Source of the DNA: JAGVVZ01 sp964372465
GTDB taxonomy: Archaea; Aenigmatarchaeota; Aenigmatarchaeia; CG10238-14
Assembly (NCBI GenBank): GCA_964372465.1
Contig: CAYJRA010000001.1
Span: 1 to 64,000, forward strand
Direction: 5' to 3'
Length of the DNA stretch: 64,000 nt
Within the stretch, counting starts at the first letter, position 1; each line of letters starts with the position of its first letter. Under the pieces are notes generated by a model. That model worked only from the letters and a program-made list of their open reading frames with translations. It made no database searches and was not told the origin of the DNA. The translations under genes and the position numbers were made by a program. Below, one piece after another: positions 41,380 to 50,328 of the stretch.

Positions 41380-42510
41380 CTAATCACCTTTTAAAACTTC
41401 ATTATAAACATAAAATGTGTTTTTTATCATCTTTTTTTCATTGAAATAATTTTTTACCCTTTCTTTTGCATTAATGCCCATTTTTATCCTCAAATTTTTA
41501 TTATTCATAAGTTCAACAATAGCGTTAGCTAAAGCTTTGCTATCTCTTGGCTGAACTACTTTTCCAGTAAAGTTATTTATGTTAACATAAGATACACCAC
41601 TACCGCTAATGTTTGTCGAAATAATAGGTTTTCCAAAGGCCATTGCTTCTAATTGCACTATTCCAAAGGCTTCTGATTTGTAAATTGATGGTAAAATAAA
41701 AATGTCGCAAGAATTATAATATTTTAATAGTCCTTTATCAGAAAGTTTTCCTACAAACATAACAAAATTGTCAATCATAAGCGATTTCGTTTGTTTTTTT
41801 AAATTTTCTTTTAATTCACCATCACCAACTATATAAAGAATAAATTTCTGTTTTGCTTTAGAAACTATTTTTATTGCTTCTAAAAGATAGTTCAAGCCTT
41901 TGTAAGGAAAAAGTCTGCCAACAAAGAGCAATTTTATTTTATCTGATTTTATTTTATCTTTTGTTTTAAATTTAGATACATTGATACTAAGTGGTATTAC
42001 TGAAACTTTTGAATTCAAACTAGACAAAATGAATGAATCTCTGACATAATTTGGGCTCGTAGCTATAATTTTTCTACAAAAAATTTTCAACATCGGAAGC
42101 AAATATATATATCTAATAAAATTACCAAAAAAATGTATTGGTGTGTAATTAACAACATCCGAATGATAGGTTACTACAACTTTTGAATTTGGATTAAATA
42201 TAAGATAAACTAATAAATTAAATTCGAACCATGGATTAGGAATGTGCAGATGAATTAAATCTGGATTTATCTTTTCTATTAATCCTATTATAGGAATTGT
42301 GAAGGGAGCCCTGAAAATTTTTGAAATTTTAGGCAGGCGTATTATTTTTATTCCATCAATAATCTCTTTTTTGTATTCATTCGATGAATTAAAAACCACG
42401 ACGGTAACATCATGACCGGATTTTACAGCCTCTTTGGATATTGCATAAGTAGCTCTTTCCACTCCACCAGAATCAGGAAAAAAGTATTTTCCTAAATGAA
42501 GTATCCTCAT
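41380..42510 (-). CDS. GT4 glycosyltransferase
   Basis: A 376-residue GT-B enzyme: LHLGKYFFPDSGGVERATYA, HLHIPNPWFEFNLL, LLFVGRLFPYKGLNYLLEAI, VGDGELKENL and the retaining motif in PSIYKSEAFGIVQLEAMAFG. The best match in style is PimA/WcaL-type transferases. It is one base upstream of the flippase start and downstream of a GT2 gene. Confidence 0.87.
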   Translation of the reverse strand: MRILHLGKYFFPDSGGVERATYAISKEAVKSGHDVTVVVFNSSNEYKKEIIDGIKIIRLPKISKIFRAPFTIPIIGLIEKINPDLIHLHIPNPWFEFNLLVYLIFNPNSKVVVTYHSDVVNYTPIHFFGNFIRYIYLLPMLKIFCRKIIATSPNYVRDSFILSSLNSKVSVIPLSINVSKFKTKDKIKSDKIKLLFVGRLFPYKGLNYLLEAIKIVSKAKQKFILYIVGDGELKENLKKQTKSLMIDNFVMFVGKLSDKGLLKYYNSCDIFILPSIYKSEAFGIVQLEAMAFGKPIISTNISGSGVSYVNINNFTGKVVQPRDSKALANAIVELMNNKNLRIKMGINAKERVKNYFNEKKMIKNTFYVYNEVLKGD

Positions 42511-42515
42511 TTTTA

Positions 42516-43487
42516 TTACCTTCTATACCATCCGTTTCTAAAAAACATAAATAAACCCATGGTCCAACCAAACACCCATGCAATAGTTCTTATAACAAGA
42601 ATGCCAGAAACTATAGGTATATCATCAATCTCTTTAGATATTTTTATGATATCTCTTAAATATAAGAAAAATAAAGAAAACATGGATAGTAAAGTTATTT
42701 TAATAAAAAAATTGTTGAAAAGCGATAAAAATAAAGAAAATACTAAAAGAAAGGCAAATCCTAATGTGAAAGCCATAGAGGTCGTAGAAATGTTGTCTCC
42801 AAAGATTTTTCCTTTGTGTTTCCAATATAAAAACACATTAATTAAGGCATTGTTAAATTGCTGTTTAAAAAAACTAGACCAAGAAGGTCTATGGTAATGA
42901 TATACTATTGCATCTGGAATGAATTTCATTTTACCTATTTTAGTAAGTCTATATCCAAAATCTGACTCCCAAGACCAAATAAATCTCTCATCAAACATGA
43001 CTTTCCTAGCAGTTTCAGCACGAACACATAAATTCATATCTGGTCCTCTAAAAACAAATTCAGGTGAACTTTTGAATCTAAATTCCAGCTCTCTCCCTAT
43101 GATTTTTTGAAATTTGTTTAGATTCTTAGGTGTTGCACAATACCCTGTCGTAGCTATTATATCACCAGAAGTAAAGCCTGACAGTAATTTATTTAACCAG
43201 TCTTTTCTAACAACACAATCAGCATTCGTATATGCTATAAAATTACTTTTTACTAATTTTATTATTTCATTATGTAGTTTTGGAACTGTCCCTGACATTC
43301 TATCTAGGAAAATTTTTTTATTATATCGTCTCAATATACCATATGTTCCATCATTAGACATATTATCGATAACAAAAATTTTCTTGTTTTTATAGTCCAA
43401 ATTAAGTAAAGAATCAATACACTGTTTTATTGTAAATTTAGCATTTTTTACTGGAACAAATATTGAAACTGTCGGTCTTTTTATCAT
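42516..43487 (-). CDS. GT2 glycosyltransferase with membrane helices
   Basis: A 323-residue GT-A enzyme: VSIFVPVKNAKFTIKQCIDS, VIDNMSNDGTYGIL, metal site YTNADCVVRKDWL (NAD instead of DxD, an atypical form) and WESDFGYRLTKIGK. Three hydrophobic helices lie at the C-terminus (FTLGFAFLLVFSLFLSLF and following). It overlaps the methyltransferase upstream by four bases. Confidence 0.82.
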   Translation of the reverse strand: MIKRPTVSIFVPVKNAKFTIKQCIDSLLNLDYKNKKIFVIDNMSNDGTYGILRRYNKKIFLDRMSGTVPKLHNEIIKLVKSNFIAYTNADCVVRKDWLNKLLSGFTSGDIIATTGYCATPKNLNKFQKIIGRELEFRFKSSPEFVFRGPDMNLCVRAETARKVMFDERFIWSWESDFGYRLTKIGKMKFIPDAIVYHYHRPSWSSFFKQQFNNALINVFLYWKHKGKIFGDNISTTSMAFTLGFAFLLVFSLFLSLFNNFFIKITLLSMFSLFFLYLRDIIKISKEIDDIPIVSGILVIRTIAWVFGWTMGLFMFFRNGWYRR

Positions 43488-44044
43488 TTAATCACTTCTA
43501 ATTCCACGTACATTTCTCCTGCCGGAATAAGTCTACATAAAAACTTTTCATAAAATTTATGGTTTATATTCATAAATGGATAAAATAAAATATTAAAAAA
43601 TTTAAATTTTGATAATTTTCTAACAAAATATAATTCAATTTTCTTTAATCTAAATTTTTCATTTATAAATTGATTTTCTTTATTTTCAAATGTAAAATGT
43701 AAAAACGTATTAACAGTAAAATACCTAACATGACCTATATGACCGAAGGCTGACATATCTGAAGCATGTGGTGTCCATATTCTTAATATACCGTGAGGTT
43801 TAGATACTCTATGTATTTCTGACATTAAAAAAAATAAGTTCTCAATATGTTCTAATATATGACTGGCTATTGTTTCATTAAAAACATTGGATTTGAATGG
43901 CAATGAACAAGATTCTAAATCTGATATAACGTCAGTATTTTTAGAAAAAAATTTATCTAAACCAAATATTGTGTCTTTAGAATTTCCAGAATTGTATTTA
44001 TTTAATCCGCAACCTATATCAAGAATTTTGATTCCTATCACCAA
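43484..44044 (-). CDS. SAM-dependent methyltransferase of the glycan island
   Basis: A 186-residue class I methyltransferase: IKILDIGCGLNKYNSG (motif I), GLDKFF, SLPFKSNVFNETIASHILEH and SEIHRVSKPHGILRIWTPHA. It likely starts at TTG 44044 or GTG 44041, since no ATG is available, and overlaps the preceding GT4 gene by about 26 bases, a long overlap that may mean the start is slightly later. Acceptor unknown. Confidence 0.75.
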   Translation of the reverse strand: MVIGIKILDIGCGLNKYNSGNSKDTIFGLDKFFSKNTDVISDLESCSLPFKSNVFNETIASHILEHIENLFFLMSEIHRVSKPHGILRIWTPHASDMSAFGHIGHVRYFTVNTFLHFTFENKENQFINEKFRLKKIELYFVRKLSKFKFFNILFYPFMNINHKFYEKFLCRLIPAGEMYVELEVIK

Positions 44045-45170
44045 CTAAATTAATATATATTTCTTCAGTTTTTTTACTTGTTTTCTCCCAATTAAAACTG
44101 GAAGCATACTTTATACCGTTAGCTCCGAGTGTTTTTCTTAGTTTTTTGTTGTAAACCAATTTAAGTATGTTCTCTGTTAAATCATCAACATTCCTCGACC
44201 TTACTATTAATGCTGTTTTATTGGGCAAAACCGCATTAGTTTTTTCTAAAATAGTAGAAGCTATAACAGGCTTCCCACATGCACCTGCCTCCAAACAGGT
44301 CAAGCTTAATCCTTCAGTATCAATACTGGGTAAAATAAAAATGTCTGATGCCTTGTACCACGATGGCATTTCATTAAATGGGACTGAATTTACAAAAATT
44401 ATTTTATTCGATAATTTAAATTTGCTAATTAAATTCAATAATTTTTGTTTATATCCATGATATATCTCATCACCAACTAAAATTAACTTAAAATTAGAAA
44501 ATTTTTTATTTATATTATATAAAGATTCTATTAAATACTCCAGACCCTTTTTAGGATAAAACATGCCTACAAACAAAATTAAAAATTCATTCTCTAAATG
44601 TAATCTTTTACGAACGTCACTTTTAACATTTGGGTTGAATTTTTTAATATCTATACCATATGGTATGACTTTGATATTTTTTTCTGAAACGCCTAAAAAT
44701 TTAACCATTTGATTCTTAACTCCAGGACTTACAGTAATAACAGAATTTGAAATTTTACAAACAAACTTTCTTAGAATACGCCTTGAAGCTCTACCAATCC
44801 AAGACCACTGTGGGTTGGACCTTATAAAACCTGTATCGTGTATTGTAGTCACTAAAGGTTTATTTTTTAAAAATTTAATAAAAATTCCTGATAGTCCTGA
44901 CACCTCTGTATTTGCATGTATTATATCGAAATTTCGTTTTAGAGCAATTTTAATGGAATAGAAAATAAAATGCAAAAAAATAAGAAATCTACTATTTGTA
45001 TTAGGTGGAACTATTTGTAATATGTCTTTCCGATTTTTTCTTTTTGAATTAAAATGAACAATACAAACAATTTCATGGTTTTTTATTATATGATCATATA
45101 ATTCATTAATATACGTTTCTGTGCCCCCTATTGCGGGTTTAAAACCTCTAGATATAAATAAAATTTTCAT
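44019..45170 (-). CDS. GT4 glycosyltransferase
   Basis: A 383-residue GT-B enzyme: MKILFISRGFKPAIGGTETY, IIHANTEVSGLSGIF, ILFVGMFYPKKGLEYLIESL and the retaining motif in PSIDTEGLSLTCLEAGACGK. It begins directly after the Alg13-like stop codon and is presumably in the same operon; it could add a sugar to the Alg13/14 product. Confidence 0.86.
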   Translation of the reverse strand: MKILFISRGFKPAIGGTETYINELYDHIIKNHEIVCIVHFNSKRKNRKDILQIVPPNTNSRFLIFLHFIFYSIKIALKRNFDIIHANTEVSGLSGIFIKFLKNKPLVTTIHDTGFIRSNPQWSWIGRASRRILRKFVCKISNSVITVSPGVKNQMVKFLGVSEKNIKVIPYGIDIKKFNPNVKSDVRKRLHLENEFLILFVGMFYPKKGLEYLIESLYNINKKFSNFKLILVGDEIYHGYKQKLLNLISKFKLSNKIIFVNSVPFNEMPSWYKASDIFILPSIDTEGLSLTCLEAGACGKPVIASTILEKTNAVLPNKTALIVRSRNVDDLTENILKLVYNKKLRKTLGANGIKYASSFNWEKTSKKTEEIYINLVGDRNQNS

Positions 45171-45647
45171 TTAATCACTTAATTTTTTAATAAAATATTT
45201 AATTTTCTTTACTATCAAACCTCTTTTGTATGGCTTAATTTTAAGGTTTTTAGCCAATTCTATAGACTCTTCAAGCTTTTCTATATCATAAACACAAATT
45301 GCTTTTTTATCTCTTTCTAAAATTTCAGCTAATTGTAACTGATGATTATCAGTATGTTCATTAAATTCCTTAAGACGTGGAACTATAATAATGGGTTTTT
45401 TATATCTTAAACATAATAAAACTGTACCTATACCACAATGAGATACAATAATTTTAGATTTTTTTATAATTTTTATAATTTTTTCATAAGAAATAAATTT
45501 ATAGATGTTTTTTATATGTTGAGGTTTATAGTTTGAATAACCTATCTGTAGAAGAAATTTATAATGCTTTTTTTTTGCTATTTTATCAATAGATTTTATT
45601 AATCTATCAAATGGCTGTTCATGTGTTCCAACAGTCACAAGTATCAT
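45171..45647 (-). CDS. Alg13-like catalytic subunit of a GlcNAc-type transferase
   Basis: About 158 residues: the start MILVTVGTHEQPFDRLIKSI and the donor-binding SKIIVSHCGIGTVLLCLRYK with PIIIVPRLKEFNEHTDNHQL are characteristic of the Alg13/EpsF C-terminal half of MurG-like GT28/GT1 enzymes. It needs the membrane partner Alg14 to work. The ATG at 45647 overlaps the Alg14-like stop codon (ATGA), so the pair is coupled. Upstream in-frame codons belong to the overlap and are not used. Confidence 0.87.
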   Translation of the reverse strand: MILVTVGTHEQPFDRLIKSIDKIAKKKHYKFLLQIGYSNYKPQHIKNIYKFISYEKIIKIIKKSKIIVSHCGIGTVLLCLRYKKPIIIVPRLKEFNEHTDNHQLQLAEILERDKKAICVYDIEKLEESIELAKNLKIKPYKRGLIVKKIKYFIKKLSD

Positions 45648-46096
45648 ATTAACAAACCACCATATTGAGCCTTTTTTCCGTAGTATTTCAGTAAATATTT
45701 CCATTGAACGAAAAACAAATCTGCAAATGGATATAATATTTTACCAGTTATAGCTGGCTTAAATACCTGAGCAGAACATTCAGTGTATATTAACTTTGAT
45801 CTAAACAAAAGCTTACCCAAAATAGAAATTGGAATCGTAACGCCAGCACCTGTTGATATAATTATTTTGGGTCTTTCTTTTAATAAAACCAAAAAAGATT
45901 TTAATATTATTCTAAAATAAACTAAAGGGTTACGCCTTGGATTAAATGTAAAATAAACTAAATACTTTTTTAAAGATCTTTTTATATGGTTAACATAAAA
46001 TGTGAAAAAAAATATTTCATGATTTTTTAATTCAGACACTATCTGTAAAGCTTCCGCTAGATGTCCACCTGCGCTCGAAGATACACATATTTTCAT
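45644..46096 (-). CDS. Alg14-like membrane-anchor subunit
   Basis: About 150 residues: MKICVSSSAGGHLAEALQIV at the N-terminus, PKIIISTGAGVTIPISILGK and LIYTECSAQVFKPAITGKIL are family features of Alg14, the half that binds the lipid acceptor and recruits Alg13. Together they form a split transferase that adds the second sugar to a polyprenyl-diphosphate sugar. It heads the minus-strand run. Confidence 0.87.
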   Translation of the reverse strand: MKICVSSSAGGHLAEALQIVSELKNHEIFFFTFYVNHIKRSLKKYLVYFTFNPRRNPLVYFRIILKSFLVLLKERPKIIISTGAGVTIPISILGKLLFRSKLIYTECSAQVFKPAITGKILYPFADLFFVQWKYLLKYYGKKAQYGGLLI

Positions 46097-46163
46097 ATTC
46101 GCTACCACTCTTATATTTCATTCTATAATTAATAGTAAAGAAAAGGTTCTAAAGGGTGGTGTT

Positions 46164-47213
46164 TTGGTTAAAAATACATTAATTGTGTGTGATACAGATT
46201 TCGGCGGAATATTCAACTACGCAAAGCCATTATACGAAAAATTAAAGAATAATATAAATGTTGATTTTTATTATAGAAAGGGAGGGTTACTAAACAGAAT
46301 ACTATATTACACGAACTTAATAAAAAAAATAAATAGCGGGAAATATAAAAATGTTGACATACAAGCCTTAACTTGGCCTATTACACTACTTATAATATTT
46401 ATTAAAAAAATGAATAACTCATTTAAATTTATATTTGATTCACATGATGACCCATTAACTAGTAGAACAAAATATAGACCTATCTTCACAAGAAAGTATA
46501 TTCTGAAAAATAGTGATATAATAGTTGTTCATTCGAAATATAATGAAAGTATAGTAAATAGTTTAGGATTTAATAATACATTTTATATTCCATTGGGACC
46601 GTATATGGAAAATCCAAAAATTATATCTCAAAATAAAGCAAAATCAAAGATAAAAGTGAAAAAATATGAAAAAATGTTATTGTTTTTCGGCATAATTACA
46701 CCTGACAAAGGATTGGATGTAATTCTAAATTCGATGAAAATTATAACTGATAAAGAAAAAAATATTTTACTTTTTATAGTTGGCCCAATAAAAAAAAATT
46801 GGATGGATTGGGATTACTACGAAAATATGATAAAAAAACTGAACATTGAAAAGTTTATAAAAACCAAATTAAAATATACGCAATTAAATGAACTCTCGCA
46901 ATATATTTGTGCAAGTGATATAATAGTAATGCCATATAAAGAGATAACAAATAGTTCTGTGCCTTTTGTTGCATATCAATTTAAAAAACCAATAATAGCA
47001 ACAAATGTTGGTGGTATGAATGAGATAGTAATAAACAATAAAACCGGAATATTAGTGGAAAGGGAAAATGAAATTGAATTGGCAAAAAGTATCCTGAAAC
47101 TTATTAATAATAAGAAAAAAATGAAAATTTTAGGAGAAAACGGGTTTAAAATATTGAATACAAAATTTTCATGGAACACGATTTTAGAAAAATATAAATT
47201 AATCCTAAAGTGA
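46164..47213 (+). CDS. GT4 glycosyltransferase
   Basis: A 349-residue GT-B enzyme: LIVCDTDFGGIFNYAKPLYE, FIFDSHDDPLTSRTK, LLFFGIITPDKGLDVILNSM, VGPIKKNWMDWD and the retaining-motif region VAYQFKKPIIATNVGGMNEI followed by NKTGILVERENE. The usual ExxxxxxxE is weak (PFVAYQFKKP), so activity might be altered. The TTG start follows GGGTGGTG. It begins a plus-strand run of four genes. Confidence 0.78.
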   Translation: MVKNTLIVCDTDFGGIFNYAKPLYEKLKNNINVDFYYRKGGLLNRILYYTNLIKKINSGKYKNVDIQALTWPITLLIIFIKKMNNSFKFIFDSHDDPLTSRTKYRPIFTRKYILKNSDIIVVHSKYNESIVNSLGFNNTFYIPLGPYMENPKIISQNKAKSKIKVKKYEKMLLFFGIITPDKGLDVILNSMKIITDKEKNILLFIVGPIKKNWMDWDYYENMIKKLNIEKFIKTKLKYTQLNELSQYICASDIIVMPYKEITNSSVPFVAYQFKKPIIATNVGGMNEIVINNKTGILVERENEIELAKSILKLINNKKKMKILGENGFKILNTKFSWNTILEKYKLILK

Positions 47214-47217
47214 TAAC

Positions 47218-47757
47218 TTGGCTGAATTGAAATATCCAAAAAATGAAATAAAATATTATTGGTCTTTTTTTAGTAAATGTAAAGTGGTTTTAGATGTTGG
47301 GTGTGGCAGCGGATGGTTTACAAAGTTTAAAGACAAAGCTATCGGTATGGATATAAATACAAAAGAATTTATTCGCGGTGATGTTAGAAGACTTCCATTT
47401 AAAAATTCTAGTTTTAATGGCGTATTTGCCTCGCATATAATAGAGCACACAAAAGACCCAAGTATATGTATCAAAGAATTTAAAAGAGTTTTAACAAAAA
47501 ATGGAATCTTACTAATAAGGATACCTCAAGGAAAATACATGTATCCGGAATCAGACCCTACGCACAAATTTATATTTACAAAAAATTTTTTGGAAGAAAT
47601 GATAACGAAAAAAGGCTTTATAATACTTAAAATATGGCAAAGACATCAATTTAGAGGCATGTATAAGATATTCTCAAGGTTTGCCTTGCCTGTTGCCTTT
47701 TTATTAGGGAAGTTTTTGAAACCAACAGAGATATTATTATTGGCAAAATCTGATTAA
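47218..47757 (+). CDS. SAM-dependent methyltransferase of the glycan island
   Basis: A 179-residue class I methyltransferase: KVVLDVGCGSGWFTKFKDKA, GMDINTKEF, RRLPFKNSSFNGVFASHIIE and KEFKRVLTKNGILLIRIP. A TTG start follows AAGTGATAA. The third methyltransferase of this type in the island; each sits next to a different GT4 gene, suggesting that each methylates a particular sugar step, which is inference. Confidence 0.8.
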   Translation: MAELKYPKNEIKYYWSFFSKCKVVLDVGCGSGWFTKFKDKAIGMDINTKEFIRGDVRRLPFKNSSFNGVFASHIIEHTKDPSICIKEFKRVLTKNGILLIRIPQGKYMYPESDPTHKFIFTKNFLEEMITKKGFIILKIWQRHQFRGMYKIFSRFALPVAFLLGKFLKPTEILLLAKSD

Positions 47758-47758
47758 A

Positions 47759-48832
47759 ATGAAGATAGGCATTGTGACTGATTTCAAAATCGAAAGTGGT
47801 TTAGGAAGATACGCTTTCGAATTGTTTAAACATCTGAAAAATACAGAATTGATTTACTTTGATTCTAAAAATACATCAAAAATGAAAAATATAAAAAATA
47901 TAAAAAAGTTTAATTACCCTATTTTGAAAGATACACTAAATGAAATGTTTTTTATACCAAATAAACTGAAAAATTTAAATAAATATGATGTATTACATGC
48001 ATCTAATCAGTTTTTATCTGGAATAAACACAGGAACAAAAAGAATAATAACTGTACATGACATTAATTCGTTATTTTGTAGCGATTTTAATCCAATAATA
48101 AACTATTTTCATAAAAAAATGTATGATAAAATAAAAATATTTGATCAAATAATAACAGTATCTAAAAATACAAAAAAACAATTACAGGAATATTATAATC
48201 TTGATGATAAAATTGTAGAGGTTGTCTATGAAGGTGTTGACAGAAATAAATTCAAGCCAAGAAACAAAGAGGAATCCAGATCAAAATTAAAACTCCCATT
48301 TGATAAAAAGATAATATTACATGTTGGGTCAAGTTTAGGTAGAAAAAATATAGATGGATTGATAAAAATTTTCTATAAAATTAAAAAAATAGAAAAAAAT
48401 AGTGTTCTTATCAGAATAGGAGATTTTAATAGTAAAATAAACACGTTGATAAACAACTACAAACTCAACGATTCTATAATACAAGTAAACAATGTACCGG
48501 AAAATCTCCTTACATTATATTACAATTCCTCTGATTTGTTTATATTTCCATCTTATTTCGAAGGTTTTGGTTTTCCGGTATTAGAAGCTATGGCATCTGG
48601 AATACCAGTAATAGCTTCCAACAGATCATCCATACCAGAACTTGTTGGGGACAAAAAATTTCTTTTTAATCCAGATAATATAGACTTATTTACAAAAACC
48701 TCTATTGAAATTTTATCAAATAATAATTTGCGTTATGATATGGTTAAAAAAAATCTTAAAAGGGTGAAAGAATTTGACTGGAAAATGGCAGCAAAGAAAA
48801 CTTATAAAATGTATAAAAGGTGTTTAAATTAA
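47759..48832 (+). CDS. GT4 glycosyltransferase
   Basis: A 357-residue GT-B enzyme: MKIGIVTDFKIESGLGRYAF, HASNQFLSGINTGTKRIITV, ILHVGSSLGRKNIDGLIKIF and the retaining motif in PSYFEGFGFPVLEAMASGIP. It starts one base after the methyltransferase stop and overlaps the GT39-like gene by 13 bases. Confidence 0.88.
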   Translation: MKIGIVTDFKIESGLGRYAFELFKHLKNTELIYFDSKNTSKMKNIKNIKKFNYPILKDTLNEMFFIPNKLKNLNKYDVLHASNQFLSGINTGTKRIITVHDINSLFCSDFNPIINYFHKKMYDKIKIFDQIITVSKNTKKQLQEYYNLDDKIVEVVYEGVDRNKFKPRNKEESRSKLKLPFDKKIILHVGSSLGRKNIDGLIKIFYKIKKIEKNSVLIRIGDFNSKINTLINNYKLNDSIIQVNNVPENLLTLYYNSSDLFIFPSYFEGFGFPVLEAMASGIPVIASNRSSIPELVGDKKFLFNPDNIDLFTKTSIEILSNNNLRYDMVKKNLKRVKEFDWKMAAKKTYKMYKRCLN

Positions 48833-50328
48833 AAATAAATTTTACAATAGTAATTATTTTTTTATTTTTCTTATTAATAAGATTGTTAATAACACAAGAC
48901 TATGTTTGGGGGGCAGATGAGGGTACACATGTATTGATAGGATTTTTTATAAAAGACATAATAAATAATTTAAGGAATTTCAATTCTATACAAGATTTAA
49001 CAAATTTTGCAACAAATTTTGTTGTAAGATATCCAAAAGTGACACCGAGTTATCCACCAATCTATCATATGCTAATAGCAACAATTCTATTTTTCTCAGA
49101 AAATATTATTATACTAAGAATATTCAATATAACAATTTTATTATCAACAACTTATGTAATATATCTTCTATGTAAAGAAATAGTGAAAGATGAAAAATAC
49201 TCAATACTGGGAATTATAATTTTTTTAACTTTTTCTAGTATGTTTCATTATGCAGATAAAATAATGATGGATATTATACAAATTCTAGTATTTTCTCTAT
49301 CTGTACTTTATTATATAAAATTAAAAAAAGAGAAGCAAGTAAAAAAAATAGAATACATAAAATTTGGGGTGCTTTTGGCAATTGCTATGCTAACAAAATT
49401 CTTTTCTTTGTTTCTTTATCCAATAATTTTCCTCGACTCGCTCTTATCTAATAGAAAATCATTAAAGCAAATCATAACAAGTTTTTTAGTTTCTGGAATA
49501 ATATTACTACCATATGTATTTTTCGTTTTAAAATTTAAATTATACAATCTAGTAATACATATTGCAACAACACCCTTTGGAAGTAAATTAAGATATTTTG
49601 ATATATTTTTTAATTTTGGTCATTTTATTGGACCACTAGTTGGAATGTCAACAATTTATTTTTTAGTAAAAAATTACAAAAATAGATTTTATTTTGTTTG
49701 GCTTTTTATTCCTTTAACAACTTTTATGTTATTTGCAGATGCAGATCCGAGATTTGCGTTTATTTTAATGCCATTATACGTAATATCAACTGTTTTTTCA
49801 ATAAAAGAACTTGTTAACAAAAACTGGAAATATAAAAAAATCATAATTGTTGCATTATGTGCACTCATCTTATTACAAATAATAGAAAATATAAAAAATA
49901 ATTACATAAAAGAAAAATATCCTATAAATGAAATTATGAATTCAACTAAATCTGGAGGGAATGTATTAATACTGTCAGAGGAACCAATTTTTTCTTCGGT
50001 TTATGTTTTATATGGAAGAATAAACAAAATACAGGGAAATGTTATAAGACCTTGTATTCTATGGGATAACAATATATCAAAGGATTTCCTAGATGAATGG
50101 GGCATAAATTATATTATTGACCAAGAAAATAGCTTGGGTGATAAGGACTTTAAAAAAAATGAAATTAAAAAGGTTTTTGAGAAAACTGTTAACAATAAAA
50201 CATTCATTTTATACGAAAAAAATTTAACAAAGGCAGTAAAATGTAATTTTGTCTGTATACTAAAAGGTGAATTATGTGAAAATGACGGTCTTTCTGAAGT
50301 TATAAGACTAATATCTAATGTAAATTAA
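48820..50328 (+). CDS. GT39/ArnT-like membrane glycosyltransferase
   Basis: A 502-residue multi-pass protein with the GT-C motif YVWGADEGTHVLIGFF in the first outer loop and TPSYPPIYHMLIATI after it. About ten helices and a short C-terminal soluble domain follow. A GTG start overlaps the GT4 gene by 13 bases. Likely transfers a sugar from polyprenyl phosphate on the outer membrane face. Its stop touches the next, convergent GT39-like gene. Confidence 0.78.
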   Translation: MFKLKINFTIVIIFLFFLLIRLLITQDYVWGADEGTHVLIGFFIKDIINNLRNFNSIQDLTNFATNFVVRYPKVTPSYPPIYHMLIATILFFSENIIILRIFNITILLSTTYVIYLLCKEIVKDEKYSILGIIIFLTFSSMFHYADKIMMDIIQILVFSLSVLYYIKLKKEKQVKKIEYIKFGVLLAIAMLTKFFSLFLYPIIFLDSLLSNRKSLKQIITSFLVSGIILLPYVFFVLKFKLYNLVIHIATTPFGSKLRYFDIFFNFGHFIGPLVGMSTIYFLVKNYKNRFYFVWLFIPLTTFMLFADADPRFAFILMPLYVISTVFSIKELVNKNWKYKKIIIVALCALILLQIIENIKNNYIKEKYPINEIMNSTKSGGNVLILSEEPIFSSVYVLYGRINKIQGNVIRPCILWDNNISKDFLDEWGINYIIDQENSLGDKDFKKNEIKKVFEKTVNNKTFILYEKNLTKAVKCNFVCILKGELCENDGLSEVIRLISNVN

